Under the pieces are notes generated by a model that did no database searches, was not told the origin of the DNA, and saw only the letters and a program-made list of their open reading frames with translations. A stretch of 44,674 bases of DNA from Nitratireductor sp. (lineage in GTDB: Bacteria; Pseudomonadota; Alphaproteobacteria; Rhizobiales; Rhizobiaceae): contig JAGRLL010000024.1 in NCBI GenBank assembly GCA_020441855.1, positions 1 through 44,674 on the forward strand. Direction: 5' to 3'. Made by a program: the position numbers and the translations under genes. Below, piece after piece: positions 44,137 through 44,674 of the stretch; position 1 is the first letter of the stretch; the number at the start of each line of letters is the position of its first letter.

Positions 44137-44674
44137 GAGCCTTGTCTCCCGTCGGTTCTGACGATCCTGACCACCTGTTGTTCGCGGCCACTGCCGAGGC
44201 GCAGCTCCGCTGCCGCGAAGATGCGGTCGACAATCAGGATGTTCTGATAGATGCGGCTGTTGACGATCTGGGCTTCACCGTCGGAACCGACCACGAAGAG
44301 AGGCGGCATTTCGCCCTGAACGATGCCGCGCGGAAACTGGATGTAGACCCGACGCCCATCATCGAAGACGGAAACCGGTCGCCAGGGCGGCGCGTCGCCC
44401 GTCAACCCGTAGCGATAATGGCGCGCGCTCATGACCGGTATCGTGGGCCGCGCGGGTGTGGCCTGGCGCTGGGTCGCTGGTCGCGCCGGATAGGCCCAAG
44501 CGACGGCGGGCATGTAGGGCTCCTCGCCGGCGCGCAGTTCGAGCATATAGACACGCCGATCCGTGCTGATGACGAGATTGGTCGTGATGTCGGGCCGTGT
44601 CGGCTTGACGAGGATATGGACGCGACGGGTGCGGCCGTTGCCGCTTTCCGTATCGCCGATGATCCAGCGCGCGG
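44133..44674 (-). CDS. trbG: TrbG, VirB9-like conjugation protein (5' truncated by the window edge)
   Basis: Continues beyond the right edge of the window. Reading in from the edge gives WIIGDTESGNGRTRR, then LVKPTRPDITTNLVIS and STDRRVYMLELRAGEEP, all typical of TrbG/VirB9, and a C-terminal domain with SVFDDGRRVYIQFPRG and FVVGSDGEAQIVNSRIYQ. An internal ATG at 44546 is a codon within the protein, not its start. It forms the outer-membrane collar of the conjugation channel with TrbI. Confidence 0.92.
   Translation of the reverse strand, partial: ARWIIGDTESGNGRTRRVHILVKPTRPDITTNLVISTDRRVYMLELRAGEEPYMPAVAWAYPARPATQRQATPARPTIPVMSARHYRYGLTGDAPPWRPVSVFDDGRRVYIQFPRGIVQGEMPPLFVVGSDGEAQIVNSRIYQNILIVDRIFAAAELRLGSGREQQVVRIVRTDGRQGS

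Overview
The window looks like the chromosome of an alphaproteobacterium (Rhizobiales- or Sphingomonadales-like). It is GC-rich and has many ATGA stop/start overlaps. It carries several sites resembling the alphaproteobacterial general-stress sigma factor EcfG consensus (GGAAC-N16/17-cGTT), a bacteriophytochrome with an HWE-type kinase, and, at the right edge, a Trb-type conjugation cluster. No rRNA, tRNA or CRISPR array was seen.

Left part (about 0.5-26.6 kb) is stress and repair territory. A Crp/Fnr regulator faces an eight-gene minus-strand operon (10629 to 1708): processive glycosyltransferase, GT2, GT-B glycosyltransferase, large-subunit catalase, GT2, acyl-CoA dehydrogenase-like protein, PIG-L deacetylase and NodS-like methyltransferase. 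Seven of the eight genes are joined by 4-bp ATGA overlaps, and an EcfG-like promoter lies 53 bp before the first start codon. Together these genes look like a pathway that builds, deacetylates and methylates a glycan or glycoconjugate, with a catalase embedded; this is my best candidate for an undescribed system. Next come a decayed udgX gene, a heme oxygenase/bacteriophytochrome pair (biliverdin supply and sensor), a decayed zinc metallopeptidase, a channel-like membrane protein and a small protein. From back-to-back EcfG-like promoters, a YqcI/YcgG-DUF1989 pair then leads into a PaoABC-type molybdenum hydroxylase. Ku and LigD (bacterial non-homologous end joining) follow behind another EcfG-like promoter. 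An HWE kinase gene that has lost part of its core closes this section.

Middle (26.6-27.7 kb) is a gene-poor junction with a PrtN-like regulator and a diverged copy of a short sequence also present at base 11.

Right part (27.7-41.6 kb) is a catabolic cassette. An IclR-regulated minus-strand operon (IclR, SDR, cyclase-family hydrolase, zinc alcohol dehydrogenase) diverges from a ten-gene plus-strand operon: an internally duplicated protein, a TPP enzyme, two complete TRAP transporters, a small membrane protein and a succinate-semialdehyde dehydrogenase-like enzyme. The likely job is uptake and oxidation of small organic acids, but the substrate cannot be read from sequence. The window ends with a LysR regulator and the end of a trb operon (DUF2274, TrbI, partial TrbG), so the catabolic genes may be cargo of an integrative conjugative element.

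Three pseudogenes (udgX, metallopeptidase, HWE kinase) were found by reading across frames; all are long enough to be mis-annotated as short hypothetical ORFs or left blank.
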